From Pseudemcibacter aquimaris (GTDB lineage Bacteria > Pseudomonadota > Alphaproteobacteria > Sphingomonadales > Emcibacteraceae), in assembly GCF_028869115.1 (NCBI RefSeq), contig NZ_CP079800.1, positions 2,827,501-2,891,500 of the forward strand: a DNA stretch of 64,000 nt, read 5' to 3'. Below the pieces are notes generated by a model that was not told where the DNA came from, made no database searches, and saw only the letters and a program-made list of their open reading frames with translations. Positions 54,210-64,000 of this stretch are shown here, one piece after another. The translations under genes were made by a program, and so were the position numbers. Numbering within the stretch: the stretch's first letter is position 1; each line of letters starts with the position of its first letter.

Positions 54210-54430
54210 TTCTTGATTGCGACAACCATATTGGCCAAAGAAGATGAAGAAATAGTTAATCGCTCGATAAAATTTTTTATTAAAATACAGTATGTTACAA
54301 GTTTCTTTTAATTTAAATTTACTTAAAAGTTTAATCGTAATGGATTTTATGAGCATAAAAATTAACCATATTTTTTAACCATACGCAACTTAGAATTCAA
54401 CTAAACACATAAGTTTCAATAGGTTGTATA

Positions 54431-56533
54431 TTAAATCGGGTAGGTTGAAATTATTAACGCTATTTGCTTAATTTTTCCATTTTCAGAGTGAGTATTAACT
54501 TCTCCTCCGATGAGATTTGCAACCTCTCTGGCAACAGAAAGACCAAAACCAGCAGTTATTTTTGTTTCAAATTCAGGAATTTTTGATGCTTGAATTTCTT
54601 TATCTGCACTAAAATTCTTAATTTTACGGAACATTTTCTCCGAATCATGCTCAAAAATATCCTGATTCAATAGCGGCATTTCGACTCTAACTTCAGCTTT
54701 ACTATTAACAAGAACAGAAACCTGGAAATCATCCCCCTGATTTGCTTTACGAAGTGCATAAGTCATCATCTTAATAAGGCAAAGCATAATACATTGTTTG
54801 TCATTAAACAAAATGACATCAATATTATCGTCAACACCGGAAACATGAATGTCTTTACTTTCCAATATTGGACTAATCGCCGCAATAGAATCTTGAAGTG
54901 CCGTTTTTAAAGAGAATGATTCAGGTGTGACGTCCAAAAGACCCGCATCTATTTTTGCGGAATCCAGAATATTATTCACTGTATCCTTTAGATGATTGGC
55001 AGCATCCAGAATACCTTTCGTATTCTTTTTATATCGTTCTGCGACCGGTCCCCACATCTCGCTATCAATCATTTGTGAAAAACCGATAATCGCATTTAGC
55101 GGTGTTCTAAATTCATGAGATAGATTTTGAAGCATTTCCGATGCCAATTGATCATCGGCACCAAGCATCTCATTCTCTACTTCTTTTTGAACGCTTTTCT
55201 TTGTTTCTAATATTTCGACATTGCTATCATCGATTGCTGCTGAAAATGTTGGGCTATAATCTGATTTAGCCTCCATTATATCTAAATCAGCTTTTTCTGT
55301 AGCTTTGCTTTCAAGTGCTAATACCGCTTCATCAAGCTGCGCACTGCCCCTAAAACCAGTAAACCGCCCTGTATCATTATCAAAAGTCGCAATGCCGCTT
55401 AATAAGAAATGCTGTACAACGTTTGGTGATACGATGACGGAAAACGGTTCATCACGGAACGGAAGCCGTTTTTCAAATAAAGTGATGATGTCATTATGAT
55501 CATCAATATCACCATCATTTCTGATCCATAAATTCAGGAAATCTTCACCAATCATGTCAGTAGGCGGCATCAGAAATATGGCTTCAGCATTTTCAGATAG
55601 GTAATCAATATCCCCATTGCGGTCAATTTCCCAGAACCATTCATCCGTCACAGACGCTGAATTTAAAATAAGCTCTTCATCTTGAACCGGCTTCGTTTGT
55701 GGCACAGTTTCATTTTGTATTAACTGCGACACGGCCTCTTCTACATATTGAACACTATCTTCTTCAAGTTCCGGCTCATTACGATCTTCGTCGGGCTTAC
55801 TTTCTTCAAGAGCTTCAATATCCGAAGTTTCTTCAGTATGTGTTTTTAAATTAAGTCTTGATGTAAGGCTTATTTTTTCAGGAATTTCAATTTCTTCACC
55901 ATCACCCTCTTCAACAACAGATAATGGAGCCGTATCCTTATGTCTGGACGTTCTTAATGTTTCAAGAAGGCTTGCCGTCGCATCTTCGGTTAGCTCGCGT
56001 GAATTTTGCGCCGCCTCTTCAAGTTCTTGTAAGCTGATTTTCTTACTGTCAGCAAGCAATGCAAATTCGGCAATTTTCGCCTTTGCTTCCTGTTCTTTTC
56101 GAATAACATCAAGTTCACGTCTTAACAGCGGACTTAACCCGAAACGTTTACCAATATATGCCCTGTGGTCATCAGACCCATTTCTGATCAAATATAATAA
56201 CTGCTCTTCATCAATAAAGGCTTCTTCTAACAACTTGCCAGAAACGTCAGTGACATCTTCACTGATTAATTTGATAAGTTGCTTGGGCGGGTTATCAAGT
56301 GACAATAAAATATTTCTAAGCTCAACACGAACATCCAGTTCAACATCACCAAGCAATTCATTGAGGATTTCAACAAGCATGCGGATCTGTTTTTCAGATT
56401 CCATTGGACGATTTTGTAAAAATAAATCACAAATATGAGAAAAAAGAAGCGTACGGCTTTCCGCAGAATTATCTTCTGCAAGCGCTAGCAAATTACGTAT
56501 ACGATCGTCAAATTGTGCTTGATCCGGCACCAT
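54431..56533 (-). CDS. DUF2336-PAS histidine kinase with degenerate ATP domain
   Basis: 700 aa, soluble. Residues about 1-195: helical repeats of the DUF2336 type; 196-290 acidic linker; PAS about 295-395; second acidic linker; HisKA with His473 in NLSHEFRTPLNAIIGF. The ATP domain is damaged: the N-box reads LIKMMTYALRKA (no Asn), and the DxGxG box is missing, though GFGLSVARE remains. It may therefore relay or remove phosphate and not autophosphorylate. Directly upstream of the pilin genes, same strand. Confidence 0.85.
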   Translation of the reverse strand: MVPDQAQFDDRIRNLLALAEDNSAESRTLLFSHICDLFLQNRPMESEKQIRMLVEILNELLGDVELDVRVELRNILLSLDNPPKQLIKLISEDVTDVSGKLLEEAFIDEEQLLYLIRNGSDDHRAYIGKRFGLSPLLRRELDVIRKEQEAKAKIAEFALLADSKKISLQELEEAAQNSRELTEDATASLLETLRTSRHKDTAPLSVVEEGDGEEIEIPEKISLTSRLNLKTHTEETSDIEALEESKPDEDRNEPELEEDSVQYVEEAVSQLIQNETVPQTKPVQDEELILNSASVTDEWFWEIDRNGDIDYLSENAEAIFLMPPTDMIGEDFLNLWIRNDGDIDDHNDIITLFEKRLPFRDEPFSVIVSPNVVQHFLLSGIATFDNDTGRFTGFRGSAQLDEAVLALESKATEKADLDIMEAKSDYSPTFSAAIDDSNVEILETKKSVQKEVENEMLGADDQLASEMLQNLSHEFRTPLNAIIGFSQMIDSEMWGPVAERYKKNTKGILDAANHLKDTVNNILDSAKIDAGLLDVTPESFSLKTALQDSIAAISPILESKDIHVSGVDDNIDVILFNDKQCIMLCLIKMMTYALRKANQGDDFQVSVLVNSKAEVRVEMPLLNQDIFEHDSEKMFRKIKNFSADKEIQASKIPEFETKITAGFGLSVAREVANLIGGEVNTHSENGKIKQIALIISTYPI

Positions 56534-56761
56534 TTGTTCATTGCCCCTGATAATAAAAAAACTTACGTCCAGAACGACTATAACTTTTTATGCCTGTCAT
56601 AGCCAGCGAAAGACTACGAAGTTTTGCAAAAAAATTTCAGAATCAAAAAAACAACTTAATTCTAATTAAATTATGTTTTTTTGAATAATTGTGATATATA
56701 GTTACAAATAATTGAAATATAATTACACAACGATGAAATATTAATTGGTGACACATTAACC

Positions 56762-57256
56762 ATGCAACAATTAAAACTTGATGATATTGATCTTGAAATA
56801 CTTAAAATCCTACAAGAAGAAGGCCGCATTACGAACGTCGAACTGGCCGAACGTGTGGGTATCACTGCCCCTCCTTGCTTAAGAAGAGTAAGAGCACTCG
56901 AAGATGCTGGCTATATAAATGGTTATCACGCAGATCTCAACGCAAATGCACTTGGGTATGACTTGGTGGTTTTCGCCATGGTCGGCCTTCATAGTCAAGC
57001 AGAGGCGGACTTACAAGCATTTGAAAAAATGGTCGGCGAATGGCCAATGGTGCGTGAAGCTTACATGCTGAACGGGGAAATTGATTTTATATTAAAAATC
57101 GCTGCACGCGATCTAAATCACTTTCAAACGTTTTTAACAACACATTTAACACCAGCACCAAATGTAGCAAGCGTAAAAACATCTCTTACCATCAGATGCG
57201 GCAAAAGCAGACCAGGAATTCCATTTACTCCTGACGCAGTCTTCGTTGAAAAATAA
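56762..57256 (+). CDS. Lrp/AsnC-family transcriptional regulator
   Basis: 164 aa. HTH region LDDIDLEILKILQEEGRITN then ELAERVGITAPPCLRRVRAL, followed by a RAM ligand-binding domain. Divergent from the kinase gene, 228 bases away. Ends with a bidirectional terminator shared with greA. Ligand unknown. Confidence 0.93.
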   Translation: MQQLKLDDIDLEILKILQEEGRITNVELAERVGITAPPCLRRVRALEDAGYINGYHADLNANALGYDLVVFAMVGLHSQAEADLQAFEKMVGEWPMVREAYMLNGEIDFILKIAARDLNHFQTFLTTHLTPAPNVASVKTSLTIRCGKSRPGIPFTPDAVFVEK

Positions 57257-57258
57257 AA

Positions 57259-57285
57259 AAAGCCGCCCCGTTAAAGAGCGGCTTT
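57259..57285. terminator. Bidirectional terminator between lrp-like and greA
   Basis: AAAGCCGC (57259-57266) / GCGGCTTT (57278-57285); T-rich on both strands, strongest on the minus strand after greA. Confidence 0.85.
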
Positions 57286-57308
57286 ATCATTCAATAAAAA
57301 AGAATGAA

Positions 57309-57782
57309 TTAAATAAATTCAACTTTCATAATTTCATAGTAAGTCTCACCACCTGGTGTTTTGACTTCAACCTCATCACCGATGGAACGGCCAATTAACG
57401 CACGCCCGATTGGTGAACTGAATGAAATTTTCTTTGCAGCAACATCTGCTTCGTCAACTCCAACGATCTGATAGGTTGATTCAACATCATCTTCGTCAGC
57501 GATTGTAACCGTAGACGCAAAAACAACTTTATTGCCAGAAAGTTCCGTTGGATCGATTACCTCTGAACGGCTGATCTTATCTTCGATCATTTTAATGCGA
57601 CCTTCGATATGACCTTGCTGTTCTTTAGCAGCATGATATTCAGCATTTTCAGAAAGATCACCATGCGCACGCGCCTCTTCAATCGCCTTGATCACAGCGG
57701 GACGTTCAACATGCTTCAAATTTTTTAGTTCCGCCTCAAGACTTCTATAGCCCCCGGCAGTCATAGGTACTTTTTCTACCAT
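57309..57782 (-). CDS. greA: Transcription elongation factor GreA
   Basis: 157 aa. N-terminal coiled coil ([40 protein letters not shown] with the acidic tip Asp/Glu) and C-terminal FKBP-like domain ([19 protein letters not shown]). Rescues backtracked RNA polymerase by RNA cleavage. Third gene of carA-carB-greA, 102 bases after carB. Confidence 0.97.
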   Translation of the reverse strand: MVEKVPMTAGGYRSLEAELKNLKHVERPAVIKAIEEARAHGDLSENAEYHAAKEQQGHIEGRIKMIEDKISRSEVIDPTELSGNKVVFASTVTIADEDDVESTYQIVGVDEADVAAKKISFSSPIGRALIGRSIGDEVEVKTPGGETYYEIMKVEFI

Positions 57783-57884
57783 TTTTATTCTCTATTATTC
57801 TTCTCAGAAAAATACTGGCACATCTGATCATCTGATACAAATGTAATTTAAATCAATTTTTCCGATAAAATCTAATTCCAATTA

Positions 57885-60800
57885 CTAATAAGACTGAAGG
57901 GGTTTAACTTCAAGAGACGAAGATTTCAAGACTTTTATTGCTTCCATCGCTGAAATCGCACCACGAGAGGTTGTGTAATAAGGAACACTACCCACCAAAG
58001 CGGAACGTCTTAATGTATAGCTATCCTGAATGGATTGAGCACCTTCTGTCGTATTAAAGATCAAATCAATTTCATCATTCTTAATCGCATCCACAATATG
58101 TGGGCGTCCTTCAAGAACCTTATTGATACGCTCTACTTCAACACCATTCTCTTGTAAATATTCAGCCGTTCCACCGGTCGCAACAACTGTATAACCCATC
58201 TCAAGAAGTTCTTTTGCAGGCTGTACCATTTTCGCTTTGTCACGATTTTTCACAGAAATAAACACCTTACCTTCAAGTGGCAGATGCGTATTCGCTGCGA
58301 TCTGTGATTTCAGGAACGCACGTGGGAAATCTTCATCAAGACCGATCACTTCACCGGTTGAACGCATCTCAGGGCCAAGCAGAATATCAACATCCGGGAA
58401 GCGGTTAAATGGAAGCACAGCTTCTTTAACAGCCACATGACCTGTACGGTAACTTGGAATATCAAAATCTTTAATTTTTTCACCCGCCATTAAACGCGCA
58501 GCAATTTTAGCAACCGGTGCACCGATTGCTTTCGCAACAAATGGCACCGTACGGCTGGCACGTGGGTTTACCTCAATCAGATATACCACATCATCTTTCA
58601 CCGCGAATTGTACGTTCATCAAACCGCGAACGTTCAGTGCAAGCGCAAGCTTTTTGGTTTGCTCTTCCAGGTCTTCAAGCACGCTGTCTTTCAGTGAATA
58701 TGGCGGCAATGAACAAGCACTGTCACCAGAATGAACACCGGCTTCTTCGATATGCTGCATAACCGCTGCAACGTGAACTTCTTCACCGTCACAAAGTGCA
58801 TCCACATCGATTTCAGTTGCACCGCCTAGGTACTTATCAATAAGAACCGGACTTTCCCAAGAAACGCTTACGGCTTCTTTCATGTAACGTTTCAGCGACA
58901 CTGTGTCATAAACGATTTCCATCGCACGACCACCAAGAACATAAGACGGCCTAATCAGGATCGGGTAACCAATACCTTCTGCGATTTCCACCGCTTGCTC
59001 TGTTGTTGTCGCAAGACCATTTTCTGGCTGCTTAAGTTCAAGACGGTTTACGAGATCCTGGAATCTTTCGCGGTCTTCCGCAAGATCGATTGAATCTGGC
59101 GATGTACCAAGAATTGGAATACCTGCTGCTTCAAGTGCATGCGAAAGTTTCAGTGGAGTTTGACCACCAAACTGTACGATCACACCAACAACTTCACCAT
59201 TTTCCTGTTCGCGGCGGATCAGGTCAATTACGTTTTCAGCCGTTAATGGCTCAAAATAAAGACGGTCTGATGTATCATAGTCGGTTGAAACCGTTTCCGG
59301 GTTACAGTTGACCATAATGGTTTCATAATTCTGATCACTTAAGGCGAATGCCGCATGACAACAGCAATAATCAAATTCGATCCCTTGACCAATTCTGTTT
59401 GGGCCACCACCAAGAATAACAATTTTCTTGGCATCTGTTGGTTCTGCTTCACATTCTGAAACACCCGCCGCATCACGTTCATAACTTGAATATAGGTATG
59501 GTGTACCCGATTCAAATTCAGCAGCACAAGTATCAATGCGTTTGAATGACGGCTTAACACCAAGCGCATAGCGCTTGTCCATCACGTCTTTAACATCAAG
59601 GCCGGCAAGTTCCGCAAGACGTTCATCAGCAAAACCAAGTTCTTTTAACTTAATAAGCTCTAACTTGTCTGATGGAATGCCGTTTTCACGAACCTGTTGT
59701 TCCGCATCGATGATCAATCTTAATTGCTCAATGAACCAAGGGTCATATTTGGCAATTGAATGAATTTCTTCTGTCGACATGCCAAGACGCAATGCTTGGG
59801 CAAGAATTAGAATTCTGTCTGATGTTGGTTCCGCAAGAGCGGCACGCACCGCGTTAATATCACCAATTTCAGGGTCATATCCAGGCACCGGAATTTCATT
59901 AAGACCGGTAAGATCCGTTTCCATAGAACGAAGCGCCTTTTGAAGGCTTTCCGGAAAACTACGGCCAATGGACATTGCCTCACCCACAGATTTCATTGCT
60001 GTAGTCAGTGTTGGCTTTGCGCCTGGGAATTTTTCAAATGTAAAGCGTGGAATTTTTGTAACCACATAATCGATTGTTGGCTCAAACGATGATGGTGTTA
60101 CACCAGTGATTTCGTTTGATAGCTCATCAAGAGTATAACCAACCGCAAGCTTCGCAGCAACCTTAGCAATCGGGAAACCTGTTGCCTTTGACGCAAGTGC
60201 AGATGAACGGCTAACACGCGGGTTCATTTCAATGATGATCAGCTCACCATCAGCCGGATTTACCGCGAACTGTACGTTCGAACCACCTGTTTCAACGCCA
60301 ATTTCACGAAGTACTGCAATCGATGCATTACGCATAATTTGGTATTCTTTATCGGTAAGCGTTAATGCTGGCGCAACAGTGATACTGTCTCCAGTGTGAA
60401 TTCCCATCGGGTCAAAGTTTTCAATAGAACAGATGATAATGCAGTTATCCGCTGTATCACGCACAACTTCCATTTCATATTCTTTCCACCCTACGATGGA
60501 TTGCTCTACAAGAACTTCTGTGGTCGGTGATGCGTCAAGGCCACCTTTAACAATCTGTTCGTATTCTTCTTTATTATAAGCAATACCGCCACCGGTACCA
60601 CCCATCGTAAAACTTGGGCGAATGATACTTGGAAGCTTAATGAAGTCGAGCGCCTCCATTGCTTCTTCGATAGAGTTCACAACACGACTACGTGGCATGT
60701 TGATTTTAAGCTTGTTCATCGCGTCTTTGAAAAGCTGACGATCTTCCGCTTTATTAATCGCGTCAACCTTGGCGCCGATCAGCTCAACATTATATTTTTC

Positions 60801-61124
60801 AAGAACACCGTTCTTATCCAGCTCAAGCGCTGTATTAAGACCCGTTTGCCCACCCATTGTCGGCAAGATCGCATCTGGACGTTCTTTTTCGATGATTTTT
60901 TCAACCATTTCCGGTGTAATCGGTTCCACATATGTGGCGTCCGCAAGATCAGGGTCTGTCATAATCGTTGCTGGATTACTGTTTACCAGAATAACACGGT
61001 AACCTTCTTCACGAAGTGCTTTACAGGCTTGTGTACCGGAATAGTCAAATTCACAGGCTTGACCAATAATAATCGGGCCAGCGCCAATAATAAGGATAGA
61101 GTTAATATCTGTACGTTTAGGCAT
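57885..61124 (-). CDS. carB: Carbamoyl-phosphate synthase large subunit
   Basis: 1079 aa, full length. Two ATP-grasp halves ([20 protein letters not shown]; later [20 protein letters not shown]), the oligomerisation domain between, and the C-terminal MGS-like allosteric domain ([20 protein letters not shown]). Makes carbamoyl phosphate for arginine and pyrimidines. Start overlaps the carA end by 8 bases. Confidence 0.98.
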   Translation of the reverse strand: MPKRTDINSILIIGAGPIIIGQACEFDYSGTQACKALREEGYRVILVNSNPATIMTDPDLADATYVEPITPEMVEKIIEKERPDAILPTMGGQTGLNTALELDKNGVLEKYNVELIGAKVDAINKAEDRQLFKDAMNKLKINMPRSRVVNSIEEAMEALDFIKLPSIIRPSFTMGGTGGGIAYNKEEYEQIVKGGLDASPTTEVLVEQSIVGWKEYEMEVVRDTADNCIIICSIENFDPMGIHTGDSITVAPALTLTDKEYQIMRNASIAVLREIGVETGGSNVQFAVNPADGELIIIEMNPRVSRSSALASKATGFPIAKVAAKLAVGYTLDELSNEITGVTPSSFEPTIDYVVTKIPRFTFEKFPGAKPTLTTAMKSVGEAMSIGRSFPESLQKALRSMETDLTGLNEIPVPGYDPEIGDINAVRAALAEPTSDRILILAQALRLGMSTEEIHSIAKYDPWFIEQLRLIIDAEQQVRENGIPSDKLELIKLKELGFADERLAELAGLDVKDVMDKRYALGVKPSFKRIDTCAAEFESGTPYLYSSYERDAAGVSECEAEPTDAKKIVILGGGPNRIGQGIEFDYCCCHAAFALSDQNYETIMVNCNPETVSTDYDTSDRLYFEPLTAENVIDLIRREQENGEVVGVIVQFGGQTPLKLSHALEAAGIPILGTSPDSIDLAEDRERFQDLVNRLELKQPENGLATTTEQAVEIAEGIGYPILIRPSYVLGGRAMEIVYDTVSLKRYMKEAVSVSWESPVLIDKYLGGATEIDVDALCDGEEVHVAAVMQHIEEAGVHSGDSACSLPPYSLKDSVLEDLEEQTKKLALALNVRGLMNVQFAVKDDVVYLIEVNPRASRTVPFVAKAIGAPVAKIAARLMAGEKIKDFDIPSYRTGHVAVKEAVLPFNRFPDVDILLGPEMRSTGEVIGLDEDFPRAFLKSQIAANTHLPLEGKVFISVKNRDKAKMVQPAKELLEMGYTVVATGGTAEYLQENGVEVERINKVLEGRPHIVDAIKNDEIDLIFNTTEGAQSIQDSYTLRRSALVGSVPYYTTSRGAISAMEAIKVLKSSSLEVKPLQSY

Positions 61125-62289
61125 GGTCTTGTATCATTCCCATAAAGCGGTCAAAAAGATAGTGGCTGTCTTGTGGTCCCGGACTTGCTTCCGGATGATG
61201 TTGAACAGAGAAGACAGGCTTTCCTTCCAGCTCAAGACCACAACATGTTTTATCAAAGAGTGAAATGTGGCTTAATTTTACACCATCCGGCAATGTGTCT
61301 TTATCGACCATAAAGCCATGGTTCATAGATGTAATTTCAACCTTATCAGTATTATAATCCATAACAGGGTGGTTCGCACCGCGGTGTCCCTGATGCATTT
61401 TTGTTGTTTTTGCACCAACAGCAAGCGCCAGCATCTGATGGCCAAGACAAATTCCAAATAGCGGAATACCAGTTTCAAGCAGCTCTTGAATTACCGGAAT
61501 TGCATATTCACCAGTGGCCGCAGGGTCACCCGGACCATTTGATAAGAAGATACCATCAGGCTTATATGATAAGATTTCTTCTGCTGTCGCAGTCGCCGGC
61601 ACAACTGTTACCTTGGCACCCGTTGTGGATAGACATCTTAGAATATTGCGTTTGATACCATAATCAACAGCAACCACATGAGCTTTCGGATTATCCAGAT
61701 TTCCAAACCCATCTTCTAGTGACCAACGTGTTGATGTCCATTCGTATGTTTCTTTTGTTGAAACCTCAATGGCAAGATCCATTCCGTTCAAACCCGGCCA
61801 GTCTTTTGCCTGTTCTACAAGTGCAGGAATATCAAATTCACCTTGATCATTCACGCAAATGACACCATTTGGCGCACCGTTTTTGCGGATATACCTTGTC
61901 AATTTTCTGGTATCAATACCGGCAATTCCAACAAGGTTTTGTTTCTCACACCATTCATGAAGATGTGCATTTGATCTAAAATTTGATGGCTCTGTTACAT
62001 CTTGTCTAATAACGAGACCGCGTGCAGCCGAGGTGCTCGCTTCTTCATCTTCGTCGTTGGTTCCGACATTTCCAATATGCGGGAATGTAAAGTTGATGAT
62101 TTGTCCAGCGTAGGATGGGTCGGTCAGGATTTCCTGATATCCGGTCATGGATGTATTAAAGCAAACTTCGCCAACGGCAGTTGCTTTTTTACCAAAACCG
62201 TATCCCCAAAAAACTGAACCATCTTCCAATACCAAAGCGGCGGTTATTTTATCATGTGGTGGAATGTGGTCGTTCTTCGTATCAGTCAT
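61117..62289 (-). CDS. carA: Carbamoyl-phosphate synthase small subunit
   Basis: 390 aa from the ATG at 62289 (a TTG two codons earlier is possible). N-terminal CPSase small domain ([35 protein letters not shown]) and class-I glutaminase with nucleophile GICLGHQ and the HHPEASPGP triad end. Supplies ammonia to CarB. Overlap with carB suggests coupling. Confidence 0.97.
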   Translation of the reverse strand: MTDTKNDHIPPHDKITAALVLEDGSVFWGYGFGKKATAVGEVCFNTSMTGYQEILTDPSYAGQIINFTFPHIGNVGTNDEDEEASTSAARGLVIRQDVTEPSNFRSNAHLHEWCEKQNLVGIAGIDTRKLTRYIRKNGAPNGVICVNDQGEFDIPALVEQAKDWPGLNGMDLAIEVSTKETYEWTSTRWSLEDGFGNLDNPKAHVVAVDYGIKRNILRCLSTTGAKVTVVPATATAEEILSYKPDGIFLSNGPGDPAATGEYAIPVIQELLETGIPLFGICLGHQMLALAVGAKTTKMHQGHRGANHPVMDYNTDKVEITSMNHGFMVDKDTLPDGVKLSHISLFDKTCCGLELEGKPVFSVQHHPEASPGPQDSHYLFDRFMGMIQDHA

Positions 62290-62530
62290 GAGCAAAAGAC
62301 TTTTATCTAATAAATAATTTTAAAGGACTGTATCATTCAATTACCGGGCAGTGCAATATTTGAGCGATACGTAAATTGACGGGACAATAATCAAAAGGTA
62401 TTCGGGCGTCAAGAAATTTTCAGCCAATTTTACAATAAAAATTCATCAATAAAATCAACAACTTAGAATATATTTTGCAGTTGCATTCTGTTCACTTTTC
62501 GGTTAGAGTCTTCTTTTCCTGTAATGAAAA

Positions 62531-62567
62531 GCCGACCAGATATAAAATGTCTTTCGTCGGCGTTTTT
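62531..62567 (+). terminator. Terminator-like hairpin in the yqeY leader
   Basis: GCCGAC (62531-62536) / GTCGGC (62556-62561) followed by GTTTTTG, with AAAA before. It sits 24 bases before the yqeY start and in its direction of transcription, so it may be an attenuator or end a small leader RNA. The remaining carA-yqeY gap shows no gene. Confidence 0.5.
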
Positions 62568-62590
62568 GTAAATTAAGGATATAAAACAAT

Positions 62591-63043
62591 ATGTTGCGTG
62601 AAAAATTTAACCAGGCGATGAAAGAAGCAATGCGCTCTAAAGACAAGCGTCGCCTTAGTACAATCCGTCTTATTATGGCGGCAGTAAAAGACAGGGATAT
62701 CTCTGTCAGAACCGAATCAGATAGTAAAGTTGGTGATCCGGAAATCATTGAAATCCTTTCAAAGATGGTCAAACAACGCAACGAAAGCCACAAAGCCTAC
62801 GAAGAAGCAGGCCGCACAGAGCTTGCAAAACAAGAAAAAGATGAGATTGAAATCATCAGTGAATTTCTGCCTCGTCAGCTTAGCGATGAAGAGCTTGAAG
62901 CAGCCGTAAAAGAAGCCATTGAAAATACTGGCGCATCGGGCCTTAAAGACATTGGTAAGATCATGGGCCAATTAAAAGGACAATATTCCGGCCAAATGGA
63001 TTTCGCCAAAGCAAGCGCCCTTACCAAAGAATTACTCTCTTAA
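62591..63043 (+). CDS. GatB/YqeY domain-containing protein
   Basis: 150 aa, YqeY family: MLREKFNQAMKEAMRSKDKR and EIISEFLPRQLSDEEL, then SGLKDIGKIMGQLKGQYSGQ. This resembles the tail domain of GatB. Possibly tRNA-related. Standard neighbour of dnaG in Alphaproteobacteria; 69 bases separate them. Confidence 0.93.
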   Translation: MLREKFNQAMKEAMRSKDKRRLSTIRLIMAAVKDRDISVRTESDSKVGDPEIIEILSKMVKQRNESHKAYEEAGRTELAKQEKDEIEIISEFLPRQLSDEELEAAVKEAIENTGASGLKDIGKIMGQLKGQYSGQMDFAKASALTKELLS

Positions 63044-63112
63044 ACAAATATCAAAGACAAATTTCAAATTTGGTGATATTGATATTCATTATTTGCAATA
63101 AGAAGTATCACA

Positions 63113-64000
63113 ATGGGATTTACACCGGATTTTCTGGATGAAATAAGAAACAGATTACCGGTCAGCGACGTCGTTGGCCGCAAGGTGCGCCTAACCCGTA
63201 AGGGTCGGGAACATACCGGCCTGTGCCCATTCCATAATGAAAAAACACCATCTTTCACCGTTAACGATGATAAAGGGTTTTATCACTGTTTTGGCTGTGG
63301 CGCACATGGCGACGTGATCAATTTCACCCTTGAAACAGAAGGGTTGTCTTTTCCGGAAACCGTAGAAAGACTTGCGGGGCAAGCAGGCCTTCAAATGCCT
63401 GAAAATAGCCAATATGACGCCAAGAAAGCCAAAGTCAAAAAAACGCTTTATGACTTAATGGAAGCGGTAACCCACTGGTTTGAAACGCAATTGATGGCTG
63501 AAATCGGACGTGACGCCCGGGATTACATTCAAAAACGCGGCTTAACAAAACAAACCGTTAAAACATTCCGCCTTGGCTTTTCCCCAAATAACAAATCGGC
63601 ACTAAAAGATGCCATGCTGGCTAGATCAGAATTTACTGAAGAAATGCTGATTGAATCCGGCATGCTGATAAAACCTGACGATGGCGGTGATAGTTATGAC
63701 CGTTTTCGTGGCCGCATCATGTTCCCGATTACGGATAGGCAGGGTCGTGTGGTTGCCTTTGGTGGGCGCGCCATGTCCGCGAATGCCAAGGCCAAATATC
63801 TAAACTCACCCGAAACACCGCTGTTTCATAAAGGTAGGCTTTTATATAATTTAAGTGGTGCGCGAAAAGCGGCCTTTGAAAAAGGACGTCTTTTGGTCGC
63901 AGAAGGTTATATGGATGTCATCGCCCTTGCACAGGCAGGCTTCCCCGAAGGGGTTGCTCCGCTCGGCACCGCCGTCACAGAAGATCAAATCAGGGAAATG
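63113..64000 (+). CDS. dnaG: DNA primase, 3' end missing
   Basis: 296 codons to the window edge. CHC2 zinc finger is intact (CPFHNEKTPSF; FYHCFGCGAHGDVINF), followed by the primase core (YDRFRGRIMFPITDRQGRVV, FGGRAM) and the start of the Toprim domain (LLVAEGYMDVIALAQAG with the catalytic Glu). Makes RNA primers for replication. rpoD is expected downstream, out of view. Confidence 0.96.
   Translation, partial: MGFTPDFLDEIRNRLPVSDVVGRKVRLTRKGREHTGLCPFHNEKTPSFTVNDDKGFYHCFGCGAHGDVINFTLETEGLSFPETVERLAGQAGLQMPENSQYDAKKAKVKKTLYDLMEAVTHWFETQLMAEIGRDARDYIQKRGLTKQTVKTFRLGFSPNNKSALKDAMLARSEFTEEMLIESGMLIKPDDGGDSYDRFRGRIMFPITDRQGRVVAFGGRAMSANAKAKYLNSPETPLFHKGRLLYNLSGARKAAFEKGRLLVAEGYMDVIALAQAGFPEGVAPLGTAVTEDQIREM

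Noticed and set aside
54362-54380. TTAACC pair upstream of flp1 as a CtrA box
   Set aside because: The two TTAA units start 13 bases apart; CtrA sites need 11. Other TTAA runs nearby have spacing of 4-6 bases and arise from AT-rich sequence.
1-64000. CRISPR array, prophage or rRNA operon
   Set aside because: No regularly spaced repeats, phage structural genes or rRNA sequence were seen; repeats present are single pairs or short tandems.

Overview
The window comes from an alphaproteobacterial chromosome that is visibly AT-rich (base composition not computed). The placement rests on lineage-typical genes and gene orders: the block rpmH-rnpA-yidD-yidC-engB-argB; a DUF1013/TrcR cell-cycle regulator; COQ9 divergent from rpsU; small DUF465 proteins; DUF2336 proteins; carA-carB-greA beside yqeY-dnaG; and a CtrA-type TTAA-N7-TTAAC box. 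Most of the window is ordinary chromosome. There is no transposase, integrase, CRISPR array or rRNA. One tRNA, tRNA-Arg(ACG), is present. The first and last genes (an oxoprolinase-type enzyme and dnaG) are cut by the window edges.

Layout. 1-6.3 kb: 3' part of a fused HyuA/HyuB 5-oxoprolinase, an orphan CpaF-type ATPase with two very small proteins, and a secreted amidohydrolase. 6.4-8.2 kb: lytic transglycosylase lipoprotein and RmuC. 8.3-11.8 kb: def-fmt-truA, then a membrane protein and a pyrimidine-5'-nucleotidase-like HAD protein on the other strand. 11.9-15 kb: a PAS-GAF-GGDEF diguanylate cyclase followed by a DUF2336 repeat protein. 15-18.3 kb: LysR regulator, agmatinase and a YjiH-type membrane protein. 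18.4-24.9 kb: a co-directional accessory operon with a His/Cys-rich small protein, DUF418 protein, ABC ATPase, two DUF3526 permeases and a DUF1624 protein, preceded by a Zur-like box. 24.8-25.8 kb: two orphan genes and an 80-bp decayed copy of the DUF1624 gene end. 25.9-30.1 kb: argB, engB, yidC, yidD, rnpA, rpmH. 30.4-34.4 kb: TVP38/DedA-like membrane protein, flavin disulfide reductase, histidine kinase and a lipoprotein. 34.6-40.5 kb: tRNA-Arg, trcR, DUF465 proteins, ubiX, a GGDEF protein, purE-purK, COQ9 and rpsU. 40.6-44.9 kb: small lineage-specific genes, an SCP2 protein, gloB and a histidine kinase.

45-56.5 kb is a Flp/Tad pilus locus on the minus strand: two Flp pilins, then CpaA, CpaB, CpaC, CpaD, CpaE, CpaF, TadB and TadC. 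A histidine kinase sits on each side. TadD and the minor pseudopilins TadE/F/G are not in the window. 56.7-64 kb holds an Lrp/AsnC regulator, greA, carB, carA, yqeY and dnaG.

The best candidates for something undescribed are: (1) the 18.4-24.9 kb operon, whose possible Zur box, metal-binding-like first protein, ABC exporter and two acyltransferase-like membrane proteins suggest a zinc-responsive envelope or export system; (2) the orphan CpaF ATPase with two tiny proteins; (3) a tandemly duplicated N-terminal domain in the Tad-locus CpaF; (4) a DUF2336-PAS-kinase protein with a degenerate ATP-binding domain beside the pilus genes. All functional links there are inference.
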